Part shown: positions 1-6,670 of the stretch, piece by piece | Numbering within the stretch: position 1 is the first letter of the stretch | Layout: every line of letters starts with the position of its first letter | Notes under the pieces: model-generated | Told to the model about the DNA's origin: nothing | Seen by the model: only the letters and a program-made list of their open reading frames with translations | The model's database searches: none | Position numbers and translations under genes: made by a program | From: DASYSA01 sp036003885 | GTDB taxonomy: Bacteria; Acidobacteriota; Blastocatellia; UBA7656 | NCBI GenBank assembly: GCA_036003885.1 | Contig: DASYSA010000033.1 | Span: 1-7,822 of the forward strand | DNA length: 7,822 nucleotides | Reading direction: 5' to 3'

Positions 1-1633
1 AATCAAGCAGAAAGGCGACGTCATAGTGGCCCGGGTCGCCGAGTCGGACGGTTGTTGTGTACACTCCGCTCGCGGTCTCGGCCAGACTGTTGTCCAGAAC
101 GAGCAGGGCTTTAGGGTCGCGTCGATAGTTCTGAAAACTTCCCATCGGCGCTGCCATACCTTCCGCGTAATAGTAAATCATCTTGTCTGCAGGATTCGCT
201 ACCAGCACCGCACCTTCTTCGGGAGCGGGGACAATGACCTCTGCGAGGGAACTGGCAGGCGAGTCTTTTGGGGCTTTCTCACCGGCAGGGAAGTGAGTGA
301 CTGCTACTTGCTCGCCTTCTTTCGCAAAATCCACGATCTTGATCATCGTGACAAACGCGTTCGCAGCGGACCTTACATAAGCAAATTGCCTGGTGAATGC
401 GATTTGGTCCGGAAGGGGCCCGACGGGAACGGTATGTAGCATGCGATTGGAAGATACGTCGAAGATGTACACCGCATTTTTCGCCGGGTTGACTACAAAA
501 CCAAAGCGGCCATCGGGCAGGATGCGGATCGCCCCAACTCCGGGAAAGGCTTTCATGCGCGCGAGGATTTCGAGGCGTAAACTGTCGACTGCGACTATTG
601 TCCCATCACCTTCGCTGGCGACATAAATCGCCTTGCTAAGCGGAGAAAAAGCAATCGCAGATACAATGGAACCGATCTTGATCTCTTTGACCCTGGCGAG
701 CTTCCGCACGTCTATCACAGACAGCGTTCCATCCTGCTTGTTTGTAATGAACGCAAAGCTATCGTCCTCAGCAAGAGCGATCTCGTGGTGTCCCGCTCCG
801 GTCTTGAATTGAGCAACAACTTTCAAACTAACGGTATCAATCACGGTGCCGCCGCTGTCGCCTTCGCTCGCGGCGTCGTTTCCCACCCACAGGTATCTGC
901 TGTCGTGCTGCAAGGCAAGACGGGCCGGCTTTGCTCCCGCGTCGATGTTGGCGATCACCTTCCAGGTGACAGTATCAATCACGGCAACTTGTCCGGATAG
1001 CGGCATGGACACATAGAGGCGCTTCTTGTCGGGGCTCAGCTCCCAATCTTCACCGGAGCTGGATAGAGGTACGAGGGTATACAGTTTGGTTCCCCCGAAT
1101 CCGGAGAGCGGGTCTATCACTGAAATGTTCGGTTCCCTATTCAGAGCCAGGATGAAGTAGGTGTTGAGACTGATGCTCGCGCGTTTATTGAAGCTGTGTT
1201 GTAAGAATGACTGGATCTTCTCGCGACACTCTCTCGCGTCGGTCGAATGCACCGCGTCGCGCCGATCAATCCACGCAGCAGGACGAAGATTGCCGAGCGC
1301 TTTGCCTCCACTCGCGTCGACAACCTTGAACCGAACCGTAGCCTCTGAATCTGCCAGCAGTTCGGTCGGTCTTACTTTTCCGGAAACGATTGGTTCAATG
1401 CTGAACTCAACGGAGACGCCCTCCCGGGTATATGTCTGCCGCGCCGGTAACGCTTCCACAAGGCTGGTTTGAGGCGGTACTGTTTTCGCCTTTTCCTGCG
1501 CATAGCCCTGAGGAAACCCTCCTGCCAACCATAATAAAATGATGGCGATTCCCATCCTCAGCCAGGTGATGATGAGGCGAGACCCGGTTTGACCGATCGT
1601 AATAATGGAACCTGCTCTCTGCCTGCTTCTCAT
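1..1633 (-). CDS. Exported YVTN/cytochrome-D1-type beta-propeller protein (C-terminus cut by window edge)
   Basis: The reading frame is open from the ATG at 1633 to the left edge, giving 544 residues with no stop, so the C-terminus is missing. Residues 27-45 form a hydrophobic signal segment (GIAIILLWLAGG) ending in a plausible signal-peptidase site after GYA, so the protein is probably periplasmic. Residues ~70-125 form a small beta-rich domain (EFSIEP, VRFKVVDASG, LRPAAWID) resembling YtkA-like modules. Residues ~160-460 carry propeller blades of the YncE/YVTN kind, with recurring phrases such as VIDPLSGFG, RLYVSMP, VAVIDTVTW, YLWVGND, VIDTVSLKVV and LSVIDVRKL. Residues 465-544 form another conserved module (YYYAEGMAAPMGSF, VYTTTVRLGDPGHYDVAF). 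There is one lone Cys at 136 and no CXXCH heme motif, so it is not itself a c-type cytochrome in the part seen. Substrate unknown; a redox or metal-delivery role is only a guess. Met27 is an alternative start and would shorten the long n-region before the signal helix. Confidence 0.85.
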   Translation of the reverse strand, partial: MRSRQRAGSIITIGQTGSRLIITWLRMGIAIILLWLAGGFPQGYAQEKAKTVPPQTSLVEALPARQTYTREGVSVEFSIEPIVSGKVRPTELLADSEATVRFKVVDASGGKALGNLRPAAWIDRRDAVHSTDARECREKIQSFLQHSFNKRASISLNTYFILALNREPNISVIDPLSGFGGTKLYTLVPLSSSGEDWELSPDKKRLYVSMPLSGQVAVIDTVTWKVIANIDAGAKPARLALQHDSRYLWVGNDAASEGDSGGTVIDTVSLKVVAQFKTGAGHHEIALAEDDSFAFITNKQDGTLSVIDVRKLARVKEIKIGSIVSAIAFSPLSKAIYVASEGDGTIVAVDSLRLEILARMKAFPGVGAIRILPDGRFGFVVNPAKNAVYIFDVSSNRMLHTVPVGPLPDQIAFTRQFAYVRSAANAFVTMIKIVDFAKEGEQVAVTHFPAGEKAPKDSPASSLAEVIVPAPEEGAVLVANPADKMIYYYAEGMAAPMGSFQNYRRDPKALLVLDNSLAETASGVYTTTVRLGDPGHYDVAFLLD

Positions 1634-1739
1634 AGTGCAATCCAGAACCTTAAGTTCAGGCCGCCATCCTGCCTGTCGAGTGAAAGGGTATCTCCACAAT
1701 CTCTTTCGGCAGTTATTTCGGGCTGGATCGTGCATCAGG
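1634..1739. other. Short intergenic spacer between the GT4 gene and the propeller gene
   Basis: Both flanking genes are on the minus strand. I see no strong promoter, no terminator with a T tract, and only a weak purine-rich stretch before the ATG at 1633. A 5-bp stem (CAGGC at 1659-1663 with GCCTG at about 1673-1677) is too short to call a terminator. Whether the two genes share a transcript cannot be decided from the sequence. Confidence 0.4.
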
Positions 1740-2900
1740 CTACTTAGCGCAATCTGAGATCAGCTCTTCCCACATGCTCATTACTCTCTCCACGCCGAAG
1801 CGCTCGGCCACCTCCGGCCCCCTGGCGGCGAGCCGCTTGCGCTCGGCTTCATCTCCCATTAGCCGGTCCAAAGCCGCCGCCATCGCCTGGTCGTTGCGTG
1901 GCGGTACAAGCACTCCATCGACTCCGTTGCGAATGATATGGCGCGGTCCACTCGGACAATCGAAACTCACGACTGCAAGCCCGCAGGCCATCGCTTCGAG
2001 AAGGGCGTTGGGAAAGCCTTCGCACAGCGACGACATGGCGAAGAGATCGGCGCGGCGCAACGCATCAAAGGGCCGAAGCGTGAACCCCGGCATTCGCACT
2101 CGCCCTGCAAGTCCAAGCTTCTGAATTCGCGATTCGAGGTGACCGCGAAGCGGACCCTCCCCCAGAATCTCCAGCGTCCACTCAGGATGCCTTGCGGCAA
2201 GTACAGAGAAAGCACTCAGCAGCAGATCGAACCCTTTCTCACTGGAGAGTCGGCCCATGGCCATCAGAGTTTTGCCGTTCTTCTGCGGCGGCATTTCATC
2301 TGAGCTTGAAAATACAGAAGGCGTCAAGGGGTTCGGAATAACCCGACCTCGAATGCCCGGAATCGATGAAAAGAACCTGAGCGATTCCTCGGTCAACACT
2401 GTGACACAACTTGCTTGCGGATATAAGCGGCGACGAAGACGGTGCCAACCCTCGCCTATGGAATTGTGGTTCGGATCGCAGTGCTCACTCACTATCACCG
2501 GCAAGCTCAAATCGCGAGTGGCCGAAAGCACGCAGTTGTTGTTGAAGTCCATGTATGAGATGACCACTTTCGGTCGTGTGGATAATATCGCCCTTCGCAG
2601 TTTCAAAATGCGAGTAGCCTGCGGAATCAAAGCCTCGCGCTCCGGTTGAGAGCAACTGTTTATCAAGTCGAGCAACAGCGCTGATTCTTGCGAATCTACT
2701 ATCGGACTACTGAACGGCGGGCTTCCGGGTTGGAGATGCGTGACACGTGGATGCAGAGCGTAATTAGACGACGGATTGCCGGAGAATGTGGTCAGTATCG
2801 TAACTTTCCTTTGCTTCTCTGCCCAGTGGTTGGCCATGGTCGCGACGACTCGCTCCGCTCCGCCCCCGCCGAGCGTGGATGTGACTAGAGTTATTGTCAT
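1740..2900 (-). CDS. GT4-family (GT-B fold) glycosyltransferase, PglH/AmsD-like
   Basis: This 386-residue protein is of normal length for retaining GT-B transferases of family GT4. The N-terminal acceptor-side domain begins with TLGGGGAERVV (residues 9-19), the glycine-rich loop typical of this group. The C-terminal donor domain has MGRLSSEKGF (215-224; Arg217 and Lys222 are expected to contact the sugar-nucleotide phosphates), LEILGEGPLR (243-252), and the EX7E motif Glu294...Glu302 in CEGFPNALLE. It is followed by SFDCPSGPRHII and DGVLVPPRN, phrases seen in PglH/PglJ- and AmsD-like enzymes that add HexNAc or Gal to undecaprenyl-linked glycans. No signal peptide or membrane segment is visible, so it should act at the cytoplasmic face of the membrane. 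Donor and acceptor cannot be told from sequence. The start ATG is the only one close by; a GGAGGA lies 14 bases upstream, a rather long spacing. It is divergent from the GT32 gene, suggesting a joint glycan locus. Confidence 0.93.
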   Translation of the reverse strand: MTITLVTSTLGGGGAERVVATMANHWAEKQRKVTILTTFSGNPSSNYALHPRVTHLQPGSPPFSSPIVDSQESALLLDLINSCSQPEREALIPQATRILKLRRAILSTRPKVVISYMDFNNNCVLSATRDLSLPVIVSEHCDPNHNSIGEGWHRLRRRLYPQASCVTVLTEESLRFFSSIPGIRGRVIPNPLTPSVFSSSDEMPPQKNGKTLMAMGRLSSEKGFDLLLSAFSVLAARHPEWTLEILGEGPLRGHLESRIQKLGLAGRVRMPGFTLRPFDALRRADLFAMSSLCEGFPNALLEAMACGLAVVSFDCPSGPRHIIRNGVDGVLVPPRNDQAMAAALDRLMGDEAERKRLAARGPEVAERFGVERVMSMWEELISDCAK

Positions 2901-3204
2901 GCCGGCTCTTGCGCTCCTCCGAATTGATTCAGGCGAAATGGAGGAAAGGGCAATTCAGGGTCGTCGAGAAAATCGTTTGCACTGCTCTTTGAGAGTGTCA
3001 AACCAAAAGTCACCCATACACTATCTCGTCCGTCTTTGTACACCGCGGCCAAGGTTGATATCAAGATGAAATCAAATTGCTCTTTTAGGCCTGCGTCGTA
3101 GGATCACATAAGCTTCACACATGTTGACGCCAGGACGTCTTACATACCAGATGTATTTCAACTACACTTGCGCTTGATAAGATTTTCACCGAATGAAGCG
3201 ATAG
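2901..3204. other. Divergent intergenic region between two glycosyltransferase genes
   Basis: The region holds no convincing gene on either strand. It must carry the promoters for both divergent genes. On the minus strand there is a perfect -35 hexamer TTGACA (2996-3001), listed separately. On the plus strand TTGACG at 3124-3129 could be a -35, but no good -10 lies 16-18 bases after it. Small symmetric elements are TTGATATCAA (3055-3064) and TACAT-N5-ATGTA (3141-3155). The base composition is visibly more AT-rich than in the flanking genes. Confidence 0.6.
2972..3001 (-). promoter_or_regulatory. Candidate sigma-70-type promoter for the GT4 gene
   Basis: Read on the minus strand, TTGACA (2996-3001) is followed after 18 bases by AACGAT (2972-2977), which matches 3 of 6 consensus positions. 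Transcription would start near 2965, about 65 bases before the GT4 start codon. The -35 is perfect but the -10 is weak. Confidence 0.35.
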
Positions 3205-3960
3205 ATGAACAAGATCATTCAGGGATTATGGATCGGCTCGGAGCTTTCCGTAATGGAACAGCTGTCGATCGCCTCATTCCTCCTGAACGGTCATGACTAC
3301 CACTTATATGTTTACAATGAGCTGAAGAACATTCCAGTCGGCACTACCGTCAAAGATGCTAATGAAATACTGCCGTCCTCGAGCATCTTCCAATATCGGG
3401 AGTATCCGACTTATGCGGGCTTTGCTAATTTCTTTCGCTACAAACTGCTCCTGGAACGCGGGGGCTGGTGGGCCGATGCGGATATCATCTGTCTGAAGCC
3501 TTTCGACTTTCCCAACGAGCACGTTTTTGCCACTGAGATGTGCAAGGGGCTCGAAGTAGTGAGCAGCGGGATTATCAAAGCGCCAAAGGACAGCCGCGTG
3601 ATGGCGTACGCCTGGGAAGTTTGCCAGACGAAGAATCCGGCTGATCTTGCCTGGGGAGAGACCGGCCCAAAGCTAGTGGGAGAAGCGGTCGGAGAGTTCT
3701 CGATGGAAGCCGACACGCAACCGTACCAGGTCTTTTGTCCCATTGGTTACTCGGACTGGCAAAAGGTATTGGAACCTGATGCGGAAGACCTTCTCGCCGA
3801 AAGCAGTCACGCTGTTCATCTTTGGAACGAAATGTGGAGAGCCGCCGGTCAGGATAAGAATGCGCAATATGACCCGAGTTGTCTCTACGAAGAACTCAAA
3901 AGAAGGTATTTGCGCCTTGGCCTATCGGAGTCGCATCTCACCCCTCGTTGTGGAGCATGA
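3205..3960 (+). CDS. GT32-type glycosyltransferase with DXD motif
   Basis: This 251-residue protein has the features of the Gly_transf_sug (DXD sugar-binding) family. It starts with IIQGLWIG, has a central FANFFRYKLLLERGGWWADAD (73-93) whose Asp91-Ala-Asp93 is the metal and sugar-nucleotide binding DXD, then TGPKLV (153-158), and ends the catalytic core with HAVHLWNEMW (202-211), the His/Trp motif seen in bacterial GT32 capsule and LPS transferases. Family members are retaining enzymes that transfer hexoses from nucleotide sugars in the cytoplasm; the donor here is unknown. There is no signal peptide. The ATG at 3205 gives the usual N-terminus; the ribosome binding site is weak (GAAG about 9 bases upstream). 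The gene is divergent from the GT4 gene, supporting a shared role in surface-glycan assembly. The protein is at the short end for the family but seems complete. Confidence 0.92.
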   Translation: MNKIIQGLWIGSELSVMEQLSIASFLLNGHDYHLYVYNELKNIPVGTTVKDANEILPSSSIFQYREYPTYAGFANFFRYKLLLERGGWWADADIICLKPFDFPNEHVFATEMCKGLEVVSSGIIKAPKDSRVMAYAWEVCQTKNPADLAWGETGPKLVGEAVGEFSMEADTQPYQVFCPIGYSDWQKVLEPDAEDLLAESSHAVHLWNEMWRAAGQDKNAQYDPSCLYEELKRRYLRLGLSESHLTPRCGA

Positions 3961-3981
3961 GTGAGGCCCAACGTGCCTCAT
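3961..3981. terminator. Short hairpin in the convergent gap, possible weak bidirectional terminator
   Basis: TGAGGC (3962-3967) and GCCTCA (3975-3980) form a 6-bp stem with a 7-base loop directly after the GT32 stop codon. The convergent RidA gene ends 19-20 bases further on. There is no run of T on either strand, so a classical intrinsic terminator is doubtful; its position between convergent stops is the main support. Confidence 0.25.
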
Positions 3982-3999
3982 CCATCCTCACAATGATTC

Positions 4000-4401
4000 T
4001 CAGTCAATCGGGAACGCAGCGACGACGTCGAGCATGACAAGCGCTCCCGCCGGAAGTGACGCGGCAGCGAACGCCGTGCGGGCGGGCAGGGGCGTTACGC
4101 CGCGCCCGGGAAGCCAGCCGGAGTAGATCACATCCACAGCCTTGAAATCCTTGATGTCGGCGAGCATCAGCGTGACCTTGACGATATCGGCCGGCGTGCA
4201 ACCCGCGGCATTCAGAACCGCGTCGATATTCGAAAGCATGCGCCGAGTTTGGGCCTCCAGGCCCTCCTCCAGTTTGAGCGTCTCGGGGTCTCTGCCAGTC
4301 TGAGCAGTAACGAAGACGAGATCACCTGTGCGAATGGCCTGGGAATAAGTGCCGGTGGCGGGAGGCGCCGCGTTAGTAGCGATTCGAATCTTGTTGACCA
4401 C
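4000..4401 (-). CDS. RidA/YjgF/YER057c family protein, non-archetypal
   Basis: The 133-residue length and layout are typical of the trimeric cytosolic RidA family, whose archetype hydrolyses reactive enamine/imine intermediates released by PLP enzymes. Recognisable stretches are PPATGTYSQAIRTGDLVF (13-30), LEAQTRRMLSNIDAVLNAAG (48-67), DIVKVTLMLADIKDF (72-86) and LPARTAF (105-111). Arg108 corresponds to the archetypal carboxylate-binding Arg105 of E. coli RidA and Tyr19 to Tyr17. Several other signature positions differ: Thr32 for Ser, Asp90 for Asn, Ala110 for Cys, Asp125 for Glu120. This places it more likely in one of the Rid1-7 subfamilies, so imine deaminase activity should not be assumed. 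The start is GTG, fixed by a stop codon immediately upstream in frame and by AAAGGAG at ideal spacing. It lies 46 bases after the Rossmann-fold gene on the same strand, so co-transcription is likely. Confidence 0.93.
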   Translation of the reverse strand: MVNKIRIATNAAPPATGTYSQAIRTGDLVFVTAQTGRDPETLKLEEGLEAQTRRMLSNIDAVLNAAGCTPADIVKVTLMLADIKDFKAVDVIYSGWLPGRGVTPLPARTAFAAASLPAGALVMLDVVAAFPID

Positions 4402-4409
4402 TTGTCATG

Positions 4410-4416
4410 CTCCTTT
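4410..4416 (-). promoter_or_regulatory. Ribosome binding site that fixes the RidA GTG start
   Basis: AAAGGAG ends 8 bases before the GTG at 4401. A nearer ATG at 4406-4408 is out of frame with RidA and only one base from the Shine-Dalgarno, so the GTG is the real start. Confidence 0.75.
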
Positions 4417-4447
4417 CAACGTGTAGTATCGCGGGGGAGCCTTAGAT

Positions 4448-5218
4448 CTACTTATCGATAGGCTCGGCAGTAAGCGGGATTTCGAACTTGACCTTAACCG
4501 GCCTGCCACTGACCGGCGCCAGATCCAGAAGCTGCGGTTGGTTGGGATGTATGATTTGCACCAGGACTACGTTGCTGGGATTCGAGAACTCGAGGTCGAA
4601 GAAGTGGAATTGCGTGATGTTCGAAGCATAGATCCAAAGGTTGTTCTGACCGCGGATCCACTCGCTGAAGCTGTCGCTCTCCATGGGTTCAGTGCGGATT
4701 TCAAGAGGAACTTCGGTCAAGATCTGTTTGGTCAATTCGAAGTTCTCGAAGACGTACTGCCAGCTCTGCTCGTAGGAACGTTTCGTGGAACCGCGCTCGC
4801 GAGGCAGGCAGCCCTTCTGCTTCATGCAGATGTTCTCTTGCACGAATCGTTCCCTGTCGCTATCTGCCGCGTAGTCTCCGGTAGTGAGCCGATCGAGAAA
4901 ATGTGCTGCGTCCCGGCTCGTCGTAAGCACACGATGGATGATTTGAAAATAGGTAATCGCGGTAGGGTTGATATCGAAAATCGTCAGCTGCCTGGGTCTC
5001 CAGAGCGGGATGAGGTTCAGACCGTACAGGCCGCCGACGACACTGATCATGTGAATGTTCTCGCGCCTCTCCGGCGCTACGCCCTCGTAGTGTGCTTTGA
5101 ACTCCGCAAACTCGCTGAAAGATCCGTCCTGGGCTCCGTCATCAGTGCCGTAGAAAACGTTTTCCGGATGATCGTGATACATCTCGCGGTTGAAGGCTCT
5201 GGGTGCTTCTGATGTCAT
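4448..5218 (-). CDS. Rossmann-fold protein of unknown function, possibly SAM-binding transferase
   Basis: I do not recognise the exact family. From the ATG at 5218 it has 256 residues. Residues ~58-90 read as a Rossmann motif: a hydrophobic strand with a glycine loop (ISVVGGLYGLNLIPL), then a second strand ending in acid (LTIFDINPTAITYF, where Asp82 could hold the ribose hydroxyls of a nucleotide cofactor). This arrangement fits class I SAM-dependent methyltransferases and aminocarboxypropyl transferases. LWIYASNITQFHFF (~194-208) resembles the later strand of such folds. RLTTGDY follows the second motif. No signal peptide or membrane segment is visible. An in-frame GTG at 5272 would add 18 residues, but the ATG has GAGG nine bases upstream and GGAG close by, so I prefer it. 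It lies 46 bases upstream of RidA on the same strand. An NAD-binding role is an alternative. Confidence 0.65.
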   Translation of the reverse strand: MTSEAPRAFNREMYHDHPENVFYGTDDGAQDGSFSEFAEFKAHYEGVAPERRENIHMISVVGGLYGLNLIPLWRPRQLTIFDINPTAITYFQIIHRVLTTSRDAAHFLDRLTTGDYAADSDRERFVQENICMKQKGCLPRERGSTKRSYEQSWQYVFENFELTKQILTEVPLEIRTEPMESDSFSEWIRGQNNLWIYASNITQFHFFDLEFSNPSNVVLVQIIHPNQPQLLDLAPVSGRPVKVKFEIPLTAEPIDK

Positions 5219-5736
5219 TCTCTCCACCCTCGAGTTTGGCAGTTGAACCTGATACTTTTCCGGCTTGAGCACACAACGACCCCAGGACGGTTGGAAGCAT
5301 GATCACCACCTGAGAATCTGGAACAGAACGCAATGAAATCGCCGTCGCGATTGGGACAGGAAGTTAGCATAACCTCAGAAGCCCATCAAGAAGATTCTAA
5401 AATCGGAATCCCAATTGCCGTGAGAGAGTGAATAGCTTGTGGGATGTGTTTGGAGACTATGAAGTAATAGTGAGAAAACGATGTGCTCATCATTGGCACT
5501 ACGTCCGGACTCGGAGAGCGGTTGCGGCGGTTTAGATGGGAATCGATCACTCAGGAGAAATGACCAACCTAATCAATCGATCTGCGTACAACGTCCTATG
5601 ATTGTTGCTCCGACGATCACCTGCTGGCCATGGCGGAGAGCAAGGATGGAGGCTAGGGTGATGCATGCGATCTCAGTCCGCGCTCTGCGGGTTTCCCAAA
5701 GCGGCACGAACAAACTTAAATATATCTGAGCGAAGT
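5219..5736. other. Long intergenic stretch without a convincing gene
   Basis: About 518 bases separate the Crp/Fnr stop from the Rossmann-fold gene. Frames on both strands are broken by stops or give proteins with no recognisable motif, including an 82-codon frame at 5481-5729 (plus). On the minus strand TAGAAT (5394-5399) is a good -10 hexamer about 170 bases before the downstream ATG, but its -35 is poor. AATCGATC occurs twice (5541-5548 and 5575-5582). I see no terminator with a T tract after the Crp/Fnr stop. It could hold a long leader, a small RNA or decayed sequence; nothing decides between these. Confidence 0.5.
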
Positions 5737-6621
5737 CTAGAGAATCGATGCCAGGTAAGCAGTGAGCTTGTGTTCCTTGATAATCAGATGGTGTTTTGTG
5801 TTGTATTCAATGAGGTCGAGCTTCCGGAATCGCTGCATGAAGACGCTGATCCGCGGCCTCGTAGTGCCTACCATTGCGCCCAATTCTTCGTGAGAAATCT
5901 TGACCTCGATTCGAATGCTTCGCGGGTCCTTCTTGCCGAGCTTTTTGGCGATTTGCAGCAACGCCTTCCCAAGGCGCTGCTCGCTATCAACCGTTACCAG
6001 ATTGGCGATGACTTGCTGTTGGTCTGCAACCCGGACAGCCAGATACTTGATGAAGCCTTCGAGGAGAGAGTCTTTTGCCAGGCGATCGAGAAACTTGCCA
6101 CAAGGCATCTCTTTCAAGACAGTGTCTTCCATTGCGGTTGCAGTTTCCAGCCGGCCCCCAAGCCCAGATAGGCACAGCTCGCCGAAAATATCTCCCGCGC
6201 CGTGGATGGCTAGCATGCACTCTTTACCTTCAGACGAGACCATGACCAGCTTGATCTGCCCCTTTTCAATGAAGTACACCATCCCGCGTTCGTCCCCAAC
6301 GGTGTAGACATGTTTGTGCTTGCCGACTTTGATAGCGCTCGAGTTTTTGAGTTCATTGAGCAATGACCCCTGCATTTGTTCCTTGAATTGATCCGACTGC
6401 GGAGCTTGTTGAATACCATCCGTCCGGCTTGTGTGAAATTGCGCAGAGGCGGCAGGAGATGGAGACTTCGGAGCTTGTTGAATCATACCGTCCGCCCAGC
6501 GGGCGTGAAATCGCGCAGAAGCTGCAGGAGATGGAGACTCCGGAGCTTGTTGAATCATACCGTCCCTCCAGGCACTGACCCTCTTCGTAAGCTTCACAGA
6601 TCCACATTTCACTTCACTCAT
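5737..6621 (-). CDS. Crp/Fnr-family transcription regulator with repeat-built N-terminal extension
   Basis: The 294-residue protein is longer than the usual 210-250 because of a ~75-residue N-terminal extension. The extension holds about 2.4 copies of a 24-residue repeat (DGMIQQAP at 20-27 and 44-51, DG-IQQAP at 68-74, linked by SPSPAASA). The cyclic-nucleotide-binding fold covers ~88-185 (VYFIEKGQIKLV, GDIFGELCL), followed by the dimer helix (~186-210) and a Crp-type winged helix (~213-290: ISHEELGAMVGTTRPRISVF, then FRKLDLIEY). The phosphate-binding cassette after GEL reads CLSGLGGRLETATA and lacks the Arg-Ser pair of E. coli Crp, so cAMP binding is uncertain. Only Cys6 lies in the N-terminal part, so an FNR-type 4Fe-4S cluster is unlikely. 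The ATG is set by AAAAGGAG seven bases upstream. It acts in the cytoplasm on DNA as a dimer, as is known for the family; target genes and ligand are unknown. It follows a two-component pair on the same strand after 220 bases. Confidence 0.93.
   Translation of the reverse strand: MSEVKCGSVKLTKRVSAWRDGMIQQAPESPSPAASARFHARWADGMIQQAPKSPSPAASAQFHTSRTDGIQQAPQSDQFKEQMQGSLLNELKNSSAIKVGKHKHVYTVGDERGMVYFIEKGQIKLVMVSSEGKECMLAIHGAGDIFGELCLSGLGGRLETATAMEDTVLKEMPCGKFLDRLAKDSLLEGFIKYLAVRVADQQQVIANLVTVDSEQRLGKALLQIAKKLGKKDPRSIRIEVKISHEELGAMVGTTRPRISVFMQRFRKLDLIEYNTKHHLIIKEHKLTAYLASIL
6401..6565 (-). repeat. 72-bp in-frame tandem repeat inside the Crp/Fnr gene
   Basis: Three units begin with ggagcttgttgaat on the plus strand: 6401-6469 (69 bp, having lost one codon), 6470-6541 (72 bp) and a partial unit 6542-6565. 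The second and third share their first 24 bases exactly and the first differs by a few substitutions plus a 3-base deletion. All lengths are multiples of three, so the frame is kept, and the repeat encodes the Pro/Ser/Ala-rich N-terminal extension. Confidence 0.92.
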
Positions 6622-6628
6622 GATTAAG

Positions 6629-6636
6629 CTCCTTTT
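6629..6636 (-). promoter_or_regulatory. Strong ribosome binding site of the Crp/Fnr gene
   Basis: AAAAGGAG on the minus strand, seven bases before the ATG at 6621. It confirms that translation includes the repeat-bearing extension rather than starting at an internal Met. Confidence 0.8.
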
Positions 6637-6670
6637 TCGGTTTTCTCTTCGCGAGAATTTGGTTGGTATT

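Noticed and set aside
1407..1640. 77-codon minus-strand frame starting with TTG at the head of the propeller gene
   Set aside because: It is one frame off the propeller gene, which provides a signal peptide and runs uninterrupted for over 540 codons.
1659..1677. CAGGC/GCCTG stem as terminator between the GT4 and propeller genes
   Set aside because: Five base pairs with a 9-base loop and no T tract are too weak.
1774..2303. Two overlapping plus-strand open frames of 116 and 121 codons
   Set aside because: Both lie opposite the clearly recognisable donor domain of the GT4 glycosyltransferase and encode no recognisable motif.
3055..3064. TTGATATCAA as an FNR box
   Set aside because: The half-sites match TTGAT/ATCAA only without the required 4-base spacer, so they overlap; it is just a 10-bp palindrome.
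3141..3155. TACAT-N5-ATGTA inverted repeat as an operator for the GT32 gene
   Set aside because: Arms are only 5 bp and do not extend; this is expected by chance.
4406..4408. ATG as alternative RidA start
   Set aside because: It is out of the RidA frame and too close to the Shine-Dalgarno; the GTG at 4401 has correct spacing.
4538..5212. 224-codon open frame on the plus strand
   Set aside because: It is antisense to the Rossmann-fold gene. The minus-strand product shows coherent secondary-structure motifs and a ribosome binding site, whereas this one shows no family motif.
5541..5582. Direct repeat AATCGATC, two copies
   Set aside because: ATCGAT also occurs in several coding places in the window (near 2363, 4453 and 5744), so the pair is probably not functional.
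5481..5729. 82-codon plus-strand open frame
   Set aside because: No recognisable domain and no convincing start context; its composition (Arg, Ser and Trp-rich) looks like a chance frame.
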